IMG/VR virus record: IMGVR_UViG_3300024346_006356
Coordinates: 1 to 27,079 of that record
Source: a virus
Strand: one strand, 5' to 3'
DNA: 27,079 bases
Part shown: piece after piece, positions 1-5,818 of the stretch
Layout: the number at the start of each line of letters is the position of its first letter
Position numbering within the stretch: the stretch's first letter is position 1
Notes under the pieces: model-generated
Told to the model about the DNA's origin: nothing
The model's input: only the letters and a program-made list of their open reading frames with translations
Databases searched by the model: none
Position numbers and translations under genes: made by a program

Positions 1-78
1 TTGGTTATCAAGAACCACATACTTAGGCTGGTTAGTCATCACTCCGCCGGGTCTAGCTAACCGCTTAACATATCTCAT
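1..78 (-). CDS. Hypothetical protein, 3' part outside the window
   Basis: Only the first 26 codons are present and the frame stays open to the window edge. It starts with ATG overlapping the stop of the upstream gene (ATGA at 75-78), the same coupling used by most neighbours. A GAGG lies about 10 nt before the ATG, a rather long spacing; a second in-frame ATG at codon 14 has a GGAG only 2 nt before it, too close. The visible part (MRYVKRLARPGG...) is basic and gives no family hint. Being in register with the - strand operon is the main support. Confidence 0.55.
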   Translation of the reverse strand, partial: MRYVKRLARPGGVMTNQPKYVVLDNQ

Positions 79-287
79 CGTGTGTAAGCCTCAATGTGAA
101 CAGAGTCAACCTTCTTAACAAACCGGCTATCAAGCAAGCCTTGCAGAATATCACGTATCGGCATCCAGTCCTGAATCTCACCGAACTCAGCGATTATCTC
201 ACTACGGATCATATGCCAGTGAGCTATATCGTGGTCATTGATAACTCGAAGGATGATAGTTTGAATCCTAGTCTTGTTTAGACGCAT
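75..287 (-). CDS. Small basic protein, possible winged helix, 70 aa
   Basis: I chose the ATG at 287 because GGAGG sits 6 nt upstream inside the preceding gene, which it overlaps by 20 nt. The protein starts MRLNKTRIQT. Residues 9-65 alternate as helix-helix-helix and then a short beta-like segment (FVKKVDSVHIEAY), which resembles small winged-helix DNA-binding domains; this is pattern reading only, with no family recognised. It is the second-last gene of the leftward chain in this window and overlaps the next gene by ATGA. A regulatory role is plausible but unproven. Confidence 0.72.
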   Translation of the reverse strand: MRLNKTRIQTIILRVINDHDIAHWHMIRSEIIAEFGEIQDWMPIRDILQGLLDSRFVKKVDSVHIEAYTR

Positions 288-492
288 TCTGAGCCTCCAT
301 AATATCATCAATTGCGTTCTGAATCTTCGTAGTATATCCCATGATACCGTGCCAGGTAAGGAAAGCGTCGAGCAGTTCGTAGACTGTATCGTGTTTCAGC
401 TTATCCTCAACCTCGCCGTCAGTGTCATCCTCGATATCGTGATACTTCTTGATATCATCCAGGGTCCGACTATTAATCTTATTTACGTCCAT
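268..492 (-). CDS. Small acidic hypothetical protein, 74 aa
   Basis: The ATG at 492 has AAAGGA 7 nt upstream; longer in-frame starts lack a binding site and run into the preceding gene. The product is very acidic (DIEDDTDGEVEDK around residues 20-32) and predicted helical, with no Cys. It overlaps the preceding gene by 14 nt and the following one by 20 nt, so translation is probably coupled. Small acidic helical proteins are common among phage early proteins that bind host factors, but no target can be inferred here. No recognised family. Confidence 0.8.
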   Translation of the reverse strand: MDVNKINSRTLDDIKKYHDIEDDTDGEVEDKLKHDTVYELLDAFLTWHGIMGYTTKIQNAIDDIMEAQNASKQD

Positions 493-979
493 TTTTAGTT
501 CCTTTCCCAAATTGTAGGGTGGGCTTCTGACCACGTCTGCGTGGTTTATATTCTTTCTCAAACACAGGCACATCAGGTATGCTTGGCATAGCTTTGATAT
601 CGAAGATGCCTATTTTCTTAGCTTCATTGACCAGGTGGATATGGTCCAAGTGAGCCATGTTAGATTGAATAATAACATTTATAGCTTTATGAACTGGTCT
701 ATGCAACCGACTTTCAGCCTGCCGGTAAGGGTCACTAATACTCAGGCCAGTACCGTACAGAGCCATGAAAGCTAGAGCCTTACGCTCCATCCTAGCATAG
801 TCTACAGTGGCTAGCGCCGGGAACTCGCAGTAGAATGGCCCCAGCTCGTCCCAACCACATTCGCCAGAGGAAAGAATAACCTCAGGCTCCAGGGGACCAC
901 CTTCCAGGCCGTAGGTAAGTAACTCAAACAAGACCAGAGAATGCTTACCGACCAGACTATTTGCGAGGTCTCTTTGCAT
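479..979 (-). CDS. Hypothetical protein, 166 aa
   Basis: The start at 979 (MQRDLANSLV) is preferred over an ATG 8 codons upstream because AGGGAG lies 7 nt before it. The N-terminal half is mixed alpha/beta; the centre (SISDPYRQAESRLHRPVHKA, about residues 90-109) and the strongly basic tail (KPRRRGQK..., last ~20 residues) suggest a soluble, perhaps nucleic-acid-contacting protein. No motif was recognised. It overlaps both neighbours (23 nt upstream, 14 nt downstream), typical of the translationally coupled operon. Confidence 0.82.
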   Translation of the reverse strand: MQRDLANSLVGKHSLVLFELLTYGLEGGPLEPEVILSSGECGWDELGPFYCEFPALATVDYARMERKALAFMALYGTGLSISDPYRQAESRLHRPVHKAINVIIQSNMAHLDHIHLVNEAKKIGIFDIKAMPSIPDVPVFEKEYKPRRRGQKPTLQFGKGTKNGRK

Positions 980-1196
980 TACTAAACTCCCTGTAGGCAT
1001 CATGAGTTAGAAGACCCGCTATGCGCTGTGCACGGATCCAGTCTATACAAGGCTTCATACCGTACTCATAGTAGACTATCTCTTCACAGTACCATACCTG
1101 CCAGACCTGGTGGTCCACGCTCCATCTAAGCATGCAATTACCATACTTAGTATCTCTGAACTTCTTACCCCAAGGGTCAGTAGTTACGTTCATCAT
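957..1196 (-). CDS. Small Trp/Tyr-rich hypothetical protein, 79 aa
   Basis: Starts are ambiguous: GTG (1205), ATG (1196) and ATG (1193) are all in frame. GGAG is 3 nt before the first ATG and 6 nt before the second, so translation probably begins at 1196 or 1193. The product is rich in Trp and Tyr (LRWSVDHQVWQVWYCEEIVYYEYG, in part) and ends in a basic KRPRK tail. The stop of the preceding gene overlaps the start codons. No family recognised. Confidence 0.75.
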   Translation of the reverse strand: MMNVTTDPWGKKFRDTKYGNCMLRWSVDHQVWQVWYCEEIVYYEYGMKPCIDWIRAQRIAGLLTHDAYREFSNAKRPRK

Positions 1197-1462
1197 TGAC
1201 TCCACGACTGCTTGCTGGTTTGCCAGTCAGTTATATCGACCAGCTCACGCTTGGTTGTATACCACAAAGAGAAGAGCTCCTCACCCTGATTGTCCAGGAT
1301 GAGTACTTGCCAACCAGTACTAGCCTCGCAAGCTATAGCCTGCACCAGGTGACCTTTGTCACACCAGTAGTCTTGCATGAAGTCAGGAAATTGGCCATCA
1401 CTATGGACTTCCACAATCTGATCTTCAGGCTTCATGGCCGAATTACATAGAGGGCACTTCAT
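1193..1462 (-). CDS. Putative zinc-ribbon protein, 89 aa
   Basis: ATG at 1462 with AAGGA 8 nt upstream. Residues 3-6 are CPLC and a second potential metal pair, C..KGH (about residues 34-38, WCDKGH), follows, so the N-terminal ~40 residues could form a zinc ribbon. The rest (ASTGWQVLILDNQGEELFSL) looks like a small beta domain. The gene overlaps its upstream neighbour by 20 nt. This is one of more than ten Cys-rich small proteins in the region. The role is unknown; a nucleic-acid or protein adaptor is possible. Confidence 0.78.
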   Translation of the reverse strand: MKCPLCNSAMKPEDQIVEVHSDGQFPDFMQDYWCDKGHLVQAIACEASTGWQVLILDNQGEELFSLWYTTKRELVDITDWQTSKQSWSQ

Positions 1463-1787
1463 CGTCAGTATCCTTGTGCACAATTATCTTGCACTCTTTA
1501 CACTGGAAAGATATGACACCCTCTCCCTGAAACACGAGTGGGACAATGTGCTTCATATCATCAAAGCACTCCGGGCAGGACATCTCAGGACAAGGACGCA
1601 TGATGTGCCAATCCTCTGGATACCGAACCTTGTGCTCACGAATGGTCTCACGCATGTAGTCCAGGACATCAAGAGGTCCAGGCACCAGCTCCGCAAGCTC
1701 TTCAAGGTTATCCATCTTGGTTGTATACCAATCAGGGATATCAACCTCACTTCCATGTAACTGATCAATCAGAGATTCTAAAATCAT
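1443..1787 (-). CDS. Putative zinc-ribbon protein, 114 aa
   Basis: ATG at 1787 with AAGGAG 8 nt upstream. The N-terminal ~60 residues are acidic and helical (MILESLIDQLHGSEVD...). The C-terminal part holds CPEMSCPEC (about 67-75) and CKEC (about 96-99), a classical two-pair zinc ribbon. A stop 12 nt from the preceding gene and an overlap with the next place it in the same operon. Family not recognised; the zinc-ribbon call rests on the paired Cys spacing. Confidence 0.82.
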   Translation of the reverse strand: MILESLIDQLHGSEVDIPDWYTTKMDNLEELAELVPGPLDVLDYMRETIREHKVRYPEDWHIMRPCPEMSCPECFDDMKHIVPLVFQGEGVISFQCKECKIIVHKDTDDEVPSM

Positions 1788-1799
1788 AACACCAACTCC

Positions 1800-2315
1800 T
1801 TATTTGTTGAACCACACATGGCCAGGACCAATAAGCTTGGAGCCATTGGATAACTCCACTTCAAACCAGTAGAGTTCAGAATATCCATCATAAGGACTAC
1901 GACCTAAGCTGTAGCCCGTCCCCAACATCGCAGTAACGATGGAGCTGATTTCATCGGGGTCACAGACGCCATCAAGTGTATCAGGCTTTAACCCATCTGT
2001 CCAGTCCTTATCGCGAATCTGTGCTTCCCATTGCGGTTCCACTGGAAGCAGTTCCGGAAAGTCTGTTGAGATGTAAGTAGGAACCCAAGCATCGTAAGGC
2101 AAGTTACTGTAGGGACACAGCAGTTGCTGTTTCAGAGAGATGATGTCCACACCGGCCTTCCAAGCTGCATCCCACGGATTTGTCGAGAAGTAGTCCAATG
2201 AGATCATGGCTTTGAGGGAGTCCGTGGCAGGCAAAATGTGGTGCGCCAGGCCATAGACGTCAATATCACCTACTTCCGGTACATACGGATTAACTTGTCT
2301 CTTAGCTGTTATCAT
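1800..2315 (-). CDS. Hypothetical protein, 171 aa
   Basis: ATG at 2315 with GAGGA 4-7 nt upstream. It is a soluble alpha/beta protein with a hydrophobic, aromatic C-terminus (ELYWFEVELSNGSKLIGPGH). No Cys pairs, membrane segment or recognised motif. It overlaps the preceding Cys-rich gene by 14 nt and is followed by a 12-nt gap. Function unknown. Confidence 0.82.
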   Translation of the reverse strand: MITAKRQVNPYVPEVGDIDVYGLAHHILPATDSLKAMISLDYFSTNPWDAAWKAGVDIISLKQQLLCPYSNLPYDAWVPTYISTDFPELLPVEPQWEAQIRDKDWTDGLKPDTLDGVCDPDEISSIVTAMLGTGYSLGRSPYDGYSELYWFEVELSNGSKLIGPGHVWFNK

Positions 2316-2487
2316 AAATCCTCACTTTTATCTTCTGGTTACAGTAGGGACACACCACATCGTGTATGCGACATGACGGGTGGTCAAAATTTCCGGCTGT
2401 TGTCCTATAAGGGATTCCCAGGGCGTTCACCTGGGTGGGTTCACAACAATCATATGTTAGAATTAACTCTCCGTCGATACTCTTCAT
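2302..2487 (-). CDS. Small Cys-rich putative zinc-ribbon protein, 61 aa
   Basis: ATG at 2487 with AAGGTG about 9 nt upstream. Cys residues fall as a CC pair near residue 14, a single Cys near 39 and CPYC near 46-49, consistent with one zinc site; the CPYCNQKIKVRIY segment is a typical second knuckle plus strand. Start and upstream stop overlap as ATGA (2484-2487), so it is coupled to the 45-aa Cys-pair gene before it. The two may act together or even be remnants of one longer zinc protein, but both have their own start signals. Confidence 0.75.
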   Translation of the reverse strand: MKSIDGELILTYDCCEPTQVNALGIPYRTTAGNFDHPSCRIHDVVCPYCNQKIKVRIYDNS

Positions 2488-2621
2488 GAGATATACACCT
2501 TATTCCTTATACCACAATGCTTACACGTAATAATTATATGGTCTACGGCTTCTAACTGTCCGCTGACGTTCTGGTTCGGTCCTGCGTAGATAACTAGGCG
2601 CGTTCCGTTTGATGCCTGCAT
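2484..2621 (-). CDS. Microprotein with CKHC knuckle, 45 aa
   Basis: A short frame with a textbook start: AGGAG 7 nt before ATG at 2621. The product begins MQASNGTRLVIYAGP and ends CKHCGIRNKVYIS, with one Cys pair (CKHC). Its TGA overlaps the next ATG (ATGA), the same coupling seen throughout the operon; this junction and the strong binding site are the main support. With one Cys pair it could chelate zinc only as a dimer or with a partner, perhaps the next gene's product. It is the first gene after the 2640-2815 non-coding stretch. Confidence 0.72.
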   Translation of the reverse strand: MQASNGTRLVIYAGPNQNVSGQLEAVDHIIITCKHCGIRNKVYIS

Positions 2622-2643
2622 TTACTTCTCCTATTAAAGGTTG

Positions 2644-2665
2644 CCTGGGGTTTTTACACCCCAGG
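2644..2665 (-). terminator. Hairpin, possible terminator or leader stem
   Basis: CCTGGGG (2644-2650) pairs perfectly with CCCCAGG (2659-2665) around an A/T-rich loop. In the - direction it is followed by CAACCTTT, so the U-tract is weak. It lies between a promoter-like motif at 2745-2760 and the start region of the 45-aa gene, so it may end a short RNA or partly control the gene that follows. Confidence 0.4.
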
Positions 2666-2745
2666 ACTTGGTGCACGAAGGAGACCAATCGCTCACGCAC
2701 TTATTGAGTTACTAGGCTATTTAATCTTGGTCAGACGGTCCCATG
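2644..2745 (-). ncRNA. Candidate small RNA carrying an anti-ribosome-binding-site sequence
   Basis: No open frame with a start signal occupies 2640-2815. On the - strand this stretch runs from a TACAAT promoter-like motif (near 2751) to the hairpin at 2644-2665 and contains ATTGGTCTCCTT (complement of 2678-2689). That is the exact reverse complement of AAGGAGACCAAT, the ribosome binding site of the gene starting at 14192, and nearly so for about seven other genes. A transcript from here could pair with those sites in trans. It is equally possible that it is an inverted, non-functional copy of the spacer module. Confidence 0.3.
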
Positions 2746-2760
2746 TTTATTGTACGACGA
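2745..2760 (-). promoter_or_regulatory. Promoter-like motif, copy D (TACAAT variant)
   Basis: On the - strand it reads CGTCGTACAATAAAC, matching three other copies at 3049-3068, 3241-3258 and 3368-3385 (core CGTCGTACTAT..TAAAC). It may be the -10 part of a promoter for the 2640-2740 region, or an operator. No standard -35 is seen. Confidence 0.4.
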
Positions 2761-2815
2761 CCTTTGTGCCGACTGTGGCAGGATTCAACTGGCGTTGCTT
2801 ATTCAGCTGTCTCCG

Positions 2816-3004
2816 TCACCTCAGGTGGGTTTTCTTAACGTGCTCAGCAAGGACGGACTTTCTATCCAGGTTAAACATCGTATCTCTGGTGTCAAGACCA
2901 CCACAATAGCTTCTAACCGCGTCTTGAACGTACCCAGTCATCTCTTCAACTGTGGCTCCGCTAGGAACCGCGAATGATACCAGAAACATTCTTCTCATAG
3001 CCAT
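2816..3004 (-). CDS. Small hypothetical protein, 62 aa
   Basis: ATG at 3004 (MAMRRMFLVSFAVPSGATVE) has AAAGGAG 8 nt upstream. The N-terminus is hydrophobic (MFLVSFAVPSG) but too short and polar for a convincing membrane segment; it looks like the first strand of a small alpha/beta fold followed by a helix (VEEMTGYVQDAVRSY). It stands alone, directly downstream of a TACTATATATAAAC motif near 3055, which may be its own promoter. No family recognised. Confidence 0.72.
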   Translation of the reverse strand: MAMRRMFLVSFAVPSGATVEEMTGYVQDAVRSYCGGLDTRDTMFNLDRKSVLAEHVKKTHLR

Positions 3005-3048
3005 GCGCTTAACTCCTTTGTTCCTAGTGTTTTTTGGGTATTGTTTCT

Positions 3049-3068
3049 GTTTATATATAGTACAACGC
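3049..3068 (-). promoter_or_regulatory. Promoter-like motif, copy A
   Basis: - strand GCGTTGTACTATATATAAAC. It lies about 45 nt before the ATG at 3004 with no gene in between, so it is the natural promoter candidate for the 62-aa gene. A TACTAT/TATATA -10 is present; no clear -35. Confidence 0.45.
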
Positions 3069-3240
3069 ATTTTTCAATCCTAATCTGACTGCGCCTCTCG
3101 ATGTCCTCATCGATTTTGAATTAGGCCCATTTTTAAAAAAACGGAAACGTAGTACTATATATAATCAATAACAAATTCATTATTATATTAGGAACCATGC
3201 TCGTTTCACTCGTTCCCAGTGCTTCTGGCCAGTGACCGCC

Positions 3241-3258
3241 CGTTTACATAGTACGACG
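3241..3258 (-). promoter_or_regulatory. Promoter-like motif, copy B
   Basis: - strand CGTCGTACTATGTAAACG, sharing the GTACTAT..TAAAC core with copies A, C and D. Downstream in the - direction is a hairpin-forming, gene-free stretch. Confidence 0.4.
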
Positions 3259-3292
3259 TAATCGTCCTATTTAATTCATTCATATACTATCT

Positions 3293-3366
3293 AGGAGCTC
3301 TAGCCCAGCAACCTAGCATCAGCTTTTTTCGCAGGTCGGCGAGATTTGGCGGATTCTAGAGCTCCT
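3293..3366 (-). ncRNA. Candidate hairpin RNA, 74 nt
   Basis: AGGAGCTCTAG (3293-3303) and CTAGAGCTCCT (3356-3366) are perfect inverted repeats of 11 bp enclosing about 52 nt. In the - direction the stem begins a few nucleotides after a TACTATATTAATC motif (copy C), where transcription from that motif would start, so this may be a short structured transcript. Acceptor-like stem and length recall a tRNA, but no T-loop or anticodon arm can be drawn. An operator or protein-binding palindrome is the alternative. Confidence 0.4.
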
Positions 3367-3367
3367 C

Positions 3368-3385
3368 GATTAATATAGTACAGCG
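3368..3385 (-). promoter_or_regulatory. Promoter-like motif, copy C
   Basis: - strand CGCTGTACTATATTAATCG. It sits immediately upstream of the 11-bp inverted repeat at 3293-3366 and about 40 nt after the stop of the preceding gene. Confidence 0.42.
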
Positions 3386-3428
3386 TGCTAGAACGCTCTA
3401 ATCCAACGCCCCTAGCGTATAAAAATTT

Positions 3429-3614
3429 TTAATTTAGTTCGCCGAGTTCTAGCAGGACATCATATATCTTGTCGTATGTATTACACTGCTTAAACAATGC
3501 TTGAAAGTGCTCAGGCATGCCTTCTACCATTGCAAACAGTTCAGCTAGTTCTCTTGGCTGGACTGCCTGGTCTCTCAGCGCGGTAGTTTCGGCTGTCAGG
3601 TCCAAACTTTTCAT
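3429..3614 (-). CDS. Small helical hypothetical protein, 61 aa
   Basis: ATG at 3614 (MKSLDLTAETTALRDQ) with GGAGGA 6 nt upstream. The product is entirely helical by pattern (RELAELFAMVEGMPEHFQ, then KIYDVLLELGEL). It overlaps the preceding gene by 74 nt, the largest gene overlap in the window, yet has the better start signal. Last gene before the non-coding region at 3005-3428. No family recognised. Confidence 0.75.
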   Translation of the reverse strand: MKSLDLTAETTALRDQAVQPRELAELFAMVEGMPEHFQALFKQCNTYDKIYDVLLELGELN

Positions 3615-3921
3615 GATAGTCCTCCGATCTATAAAAGGTGTTGTTAGTCTTGAGTAGGACCACCCGCCCCGACCGCATGAACTCGTAATGGTCATCGCAC
3701 TTGACTAGGGCAAGGATTCTATTGAACGCGGTTACCTCGGCTTGGGTGCTTACCTGCCAGCTGACGACGTAACGGAGCTCCATATCGACCCAGAGTTTCA
3801 TCTCACCATGACGGTAGATAATGAGATGGTCGCGAACCTTCACGACTTTCAGCCCACTTCTCACATCACGGATATGTCTGTCAGGACCAAGCAATACTCT
3901 ATTTGTCAGTTTTAGTATCAT
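3541..3921 (-). CDS. Hypothetical protein, 126 aa
   Basis: ATG at 3921 with GTGAGG 7 nt upstream; overlaps the upstream gene by 23 nt. Residues 1-95 are rich in beta strands (VVKVRDHLIIYRHGEMKLWV). The last ~30 residues, which overlap the next gene, are polar and basic (NYRAERPGSPAKRTS) and may be a disordered tail or the product of an old frameshift. Function unknown. Confidence 0.75.
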   Translation of the reverse strand: MILKLTNRVLLGPDRHIRDVRSGLKVVKVRDHLIIYRHGEMKLWVDMELRYVVSWQVSTQAEVTAFNRILALVKCDDHYEFMRSGRVVLLKTNNTFYRSEDYHEKFGPDSRNYRAERPGSPAKRTS

Positions 3922-4315
3922 CTGGTAACCTCACAGGTGGAAGCTGACGTCTGACGATATCCCAGTCAAGACTGAATTGGCTCAGGTACCACCTCACGGA
4001 GCTCTCAGAACAGCTACTCGCAATACCGTACGATTTCCAGACCTCACGAATGAGTTCTGCAATCATCGGGATGGGAATCTGAGCCAGCTCCTGATTCTCG
4101 ACCAGGAGCTTTACGGCTGACTCGATCTTGGGTTTGACGCCACGCTTCGTCTTCTTGAGTTGCATGATTTCTTTACGTGCGGTTTCCAACTCAATCCAGA
4201 GGGATTCCACTGTGGCATCTTCAGGCGGACCGATTGGCCCCGGTTCTGCATTGCCAAACAGGGTTTTCAGCTCCTGTATGGCGACCTGGATTTGTTGCTC
4301 AAGAGGTAGGCTCAT
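3899..4315 (-). CDS. Divergent member of the four-paralogue family, 138 aa
   Basis: ATG at 4315; GGAGAT lies about 7 nt upstream inside the preceding gene, which it overlaps by 17 nt. The N-terminal half has a coiled-coil-like helix (ESLWIELETARKEIMQLKK). The C-terminal half (IPMIAELIREVWKSYGI, then SSVRWYLSQ and LDWDIVRRQ) aligns with the C-terminal domain of the proteins at 5330, 8432 and 11404. The arrangement of helices followed by a basic tail suggests a winged-helix-like nucleic-acid-binding module. This copy has a longer N-terminus than the other three. Confidence 0.8.
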   Translation of the reverse strand: MSLPLEQQIQVAIQELKTLFGNAEPGPIGPPEDATVESLWIELETARKEIMQLKKTKRGVKPKIESAVKLLVENQELAQIPIPMIAELIREVWKSYGIASSCSESSVRWYLSQFSLDWDIVRRQLPPVRLPDDTKTDK

Positions 4316-4724
4316 CAGGAATCTCCGTTAGTGTCACCATTTTAGGTGGCTTCTTTGAGAACAGGCTTTTGTTGTCCACGATGTTACCATGAGCAACAGT
4401 TTCCCCGTCTTCGTTAATGACCCACACTTCTTGCCCCGGGATTACCTTGGGTGCTATTAAACCTACGTCAATAACAAGTGCGGCTTGCAGGGCAGCATTG
4501 CCTTCCTTGGTAGCGGAGACTCTCGGAGAACCGTCCTTCTTCTCGAGGATGAACGCTCCGTACCTGCCAGCTTCAATGTGGGTCTGGATAAACTTGCGCA
4601 AACGATCCGCCTCAGCAGACCAACGATTTGATAGAGGCTTAGCCTTCATAAACTTGCCAAGGATTTCTTCAGTGGTAAGTTTGGAGGCAATCTCCTCATC
4701 TGTGGTACTCGCCTTGATAATCAT
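4299..4724 (-). CDS. Hypothetical protein, 141 aa
   Basis: ATG at 4724 with AGGAGG 6-7 nt upstream; its ATGA overlaps the upstream stop. The N-terminal part (TTDEEIASKLTTEEILGKF) is helical; the C-terminal half (KVIPGQEVWVINEDGETVAHGNI, in part) resembles a small beta-barrel or SH3-like domain. The rich charged residues and lack of Cys suggest a soluble regulatory or DNA-associated protein. Family not recognised. Confidence 0.82.
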   Translation of the reverse strand: MIIKASTTDEEIASKLTTEEILGKFMKAKPLSNRWSAEADRLRKFIQTHIEAGRYGAFILEKKDGSPRVSATKEGNAALQAALVIDVGLIAPKVIPGQEVWVINEDGETVAHGNIVDNKSLFSKKPPKMVTLTEIPDEPTS

Positions 4725-5167
4725 CTTTCCTCCTGTTCGACTTTGAGCTGCGCTTCCAGCTCCCTGATTGTGTAGACTAAATCACGTATATCCTGCACGG
4801 ATGGCAGGTTACCAAGCAAGGCTTGGGACTCGACAGTTTTAAGGGTGGCTTCGTTAACGATGCGGAACTCGCAATCACACGGTACATAACACAGACAACC
4901 TGGACAGGCATCGACAGGATACAGGCCGATGTCAAAGTAGAACGTTCCGTCTGGCTCCTCAGTAGAAGTATGCCAGTCACCGTTCTCCATAGGGAAGACA
5001 AACAGACGCTGGTCCGCTAGGAAGTAAGCTTGGTTTTGGTCGGGTTTGGATAGGGAATTGAACCACTCCATTACTGACTGCGCAACAGAAAAGTCGAGAG
5101 TTATGTAACCCTCGTCATCACGGCGGGCGAGAAAGATAGGAGCTCCTTCACACGAGATGGTAATCAT
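4721..5167 (-). CDS. Hypothetical protein with central Cys cluster, 148 aa
   Basis: ATG at 5167 (MITISCEGAPIF) with TGGAG 8 nt upstream. The N-terminal two thirds are beta-rich; a Cys cluster CPGCLCYVPCDC (about residues 92-103) could bind zinc; the C-terminus is a coiled-coil-like helix (YTIRELEAQLKVEQEER). This order, beta domain, metal knuckle and coiled coil, would suit an adaptor protein that dimerises. It overlaps the next gene by ATGA. Confidence 0.8.
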   Translation of the reverse strand: MITISCEGAPIFLARRDDEGYITLDFSVAQSVMEWFNSLSKPDQNQAYFLADQRLFVFPMENGDWHTSTEEPDGTFYFDIGLYPVDACPGCLCYVPCDCEFRIVNEATLKTVESQALLGNLPSVQDIRDLVYTIRELEAQLKVEQEER

Positions 5168-5169
5168 AG

Positions 5170-5328
5170 TTATGCTCCACTGCACTTAGCACAGAATAGA
5201 AACACGAAGACCCCAAGGCATAACCACTTCTCTACGTTGGGGTACGACTTACCTGAACGGGGTGCAGGCGAACCAGAATCCTGGTCCGCCTGACGATCCG
5301 CCAGTCCTTTTAAAGGGCTGATGTCCAT
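5170..5328 (-). CDS. Small single-span membrane protein, 52 aa
   Basis: The long frame here begins inside the upstream gene; the credible start is ATG at 5328, one nucleotide after that gene's stop, giving MDISPLKGLADRQ. The start signal is weak (GGCGG). Residues 1-34 are hydrophilic, 35-47 (WLCLGVFVFLFCA) form a short hydrophobic segment, and the C-terminus ends CAKCSGA. A small phage membrane protein (for example for superinfection exclusion or host-envelope modulation) is possible but nothing specific can be claimed. Confidence 0.6.
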   Translation of the reverse strand: MDISPLKGLADRQADQDSGSPAPRSGKSYPNVEKWLCLGVFVFLFCAKCSGA

Positions 5329-5329
5329 G

Positions 5330-5737
5330 TTATACCGCCATCTGCATGAGGTCGGCAGTGGTGAGGTTGAGCTTCTGACGAGGAACGATATCCCAATCAG
5401 TTTTCTTCTTGCTGGCATACGAGGCGACAGACTTGTTGCTCGTCTTGGCCTCAGGAAGAATCTGCACAACCAGTGCAGCGATCTGCTCGTAGTTGAAGAT
5501 TGCCAATGCAGGAGTGGTTAGCATCTCCTTGATGACGTCCTCAACCTTGAAGGCACGTTCGACCTTCGGCTTCTCCAGGGAGATGACCAGGTCAATCAGG
5601 TCGTTCTTGTTCAGGTCCTTGAGCTCGACTTTCCGAGCTTCAACGACGTCAGGAGAGTCTGCATTCAGGCCGAGGTAACGGGCTACGATTTCCTGTGAAA
5701 CGGTTGAAGCGGTTTTCAGTTGCTCGATGCTGTTCAT
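5330..5737 (-). CDS. Four-paralogue family member, 135 aa
   Basis: ATG at 5737 (MNSIEQLKTAS) with GGAGG 7-8 nt upstream; first gene after the non-coding region and preceded by a TATAAT promoter at 5790. The layout is a helical N-terminus, then LKDLNKNDLIDLVISLEK, then VEDVIKEML and a conserved C-terminal block YEQIAALVVQILPEAKTSNK / SVASYASKKK / DWDIVPRQ. The same block occurs in the proteins at 3899, 8432 and 11404. Helices followed by a basic wing-like segment suggest DNA or RNA binding. Function unknown. Confidence 0.85.
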   Translation of the reverse strand: MNSIEQLKTASTVSQEIVARYLGLNADSPDVVEARKVELKDLNKNDLIDLVISLEKPKVERAFKVEDVIKEMLTTPALAIFNYEQIAALVVQILPEAKTSNKSVASYASKKKTDWDIVPRQKLNLTTADLMQMAV

Positions 5738-5789
5738 GGCATCCTCCAATCAGTTAGGGTTCATGTTGCTTTGCTTGACTGTTAAGTTC

Positions 5790-5818
5790 ATTATAACATC
5801 TTAGGAACTTGAATGACA
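5790..5818 (-). promoter_or_regulatory. Promoter P1 for the leftward 5330 operon
   Basis: - strand TGTCAT, 17-nt spacer, TATAAT, with an extended TGT before the -10 and the spacer element TCCTA 6 nt upstream of TATAAT. Transcription would begin near 5783 and give a ~45-nt leader before the ATG at 5737. The spacer element recurs in the promoters at 5911, 8344, 22277 and 22444. Confidence 0.7.

Larger units (their letters stand above)
3005..3428. other. Non-coding region with promoter-like motifs and hairpins
   Basis: No frame with a usable start lies on either strand in these ~420 bases. They hold three copies of the GTACTAT motif (3049-3068, 3241-3258, 3368-3385), a + strand TACTATATATAAT near 3151, a small hairpin at about 3098-3113 (TCGATG/CATCGA) and a large inverted repeat at 3293-3366. 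The DNA is A/T-rich around the motifs. A block of short RNAs or a control region is the likeliest content. Confidence 0.6.

Noticed and set aside
2727-2977. Two + strand frames of 60 and 75 codons
   Set aside because: No ribosome binding site before their ATGs and antisense to the 62-aa gene. The AAGGAGACC at 2678-2686 is over 50 nt from the nearest ATG, so it cannot serve them.
3180-3205. Another TCCTA-type promoter (TTCCTAATATAAT on the - strand)
   Set aside because: TCCTA is directly joined to the TATAAT-like string (spacing 1 instead of 5-6) and no -35 lies at 17 nt.
3293-3366. tRNA of 74 nt
   Set aside because: The ends pair like an acceptor stem, but no D-, anticodon or T-arm can be drawn and the paired ends are 11 bp, longer than a tRNA acceptor.
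5329-5469. 99-codon version of the 5170 gene
   Set aside because: The extra N-terminal 47 residues are Arg/Ser/Pro-rich, antisense-like in composition, lie fully inside the 5330 gene and lack a binding site.
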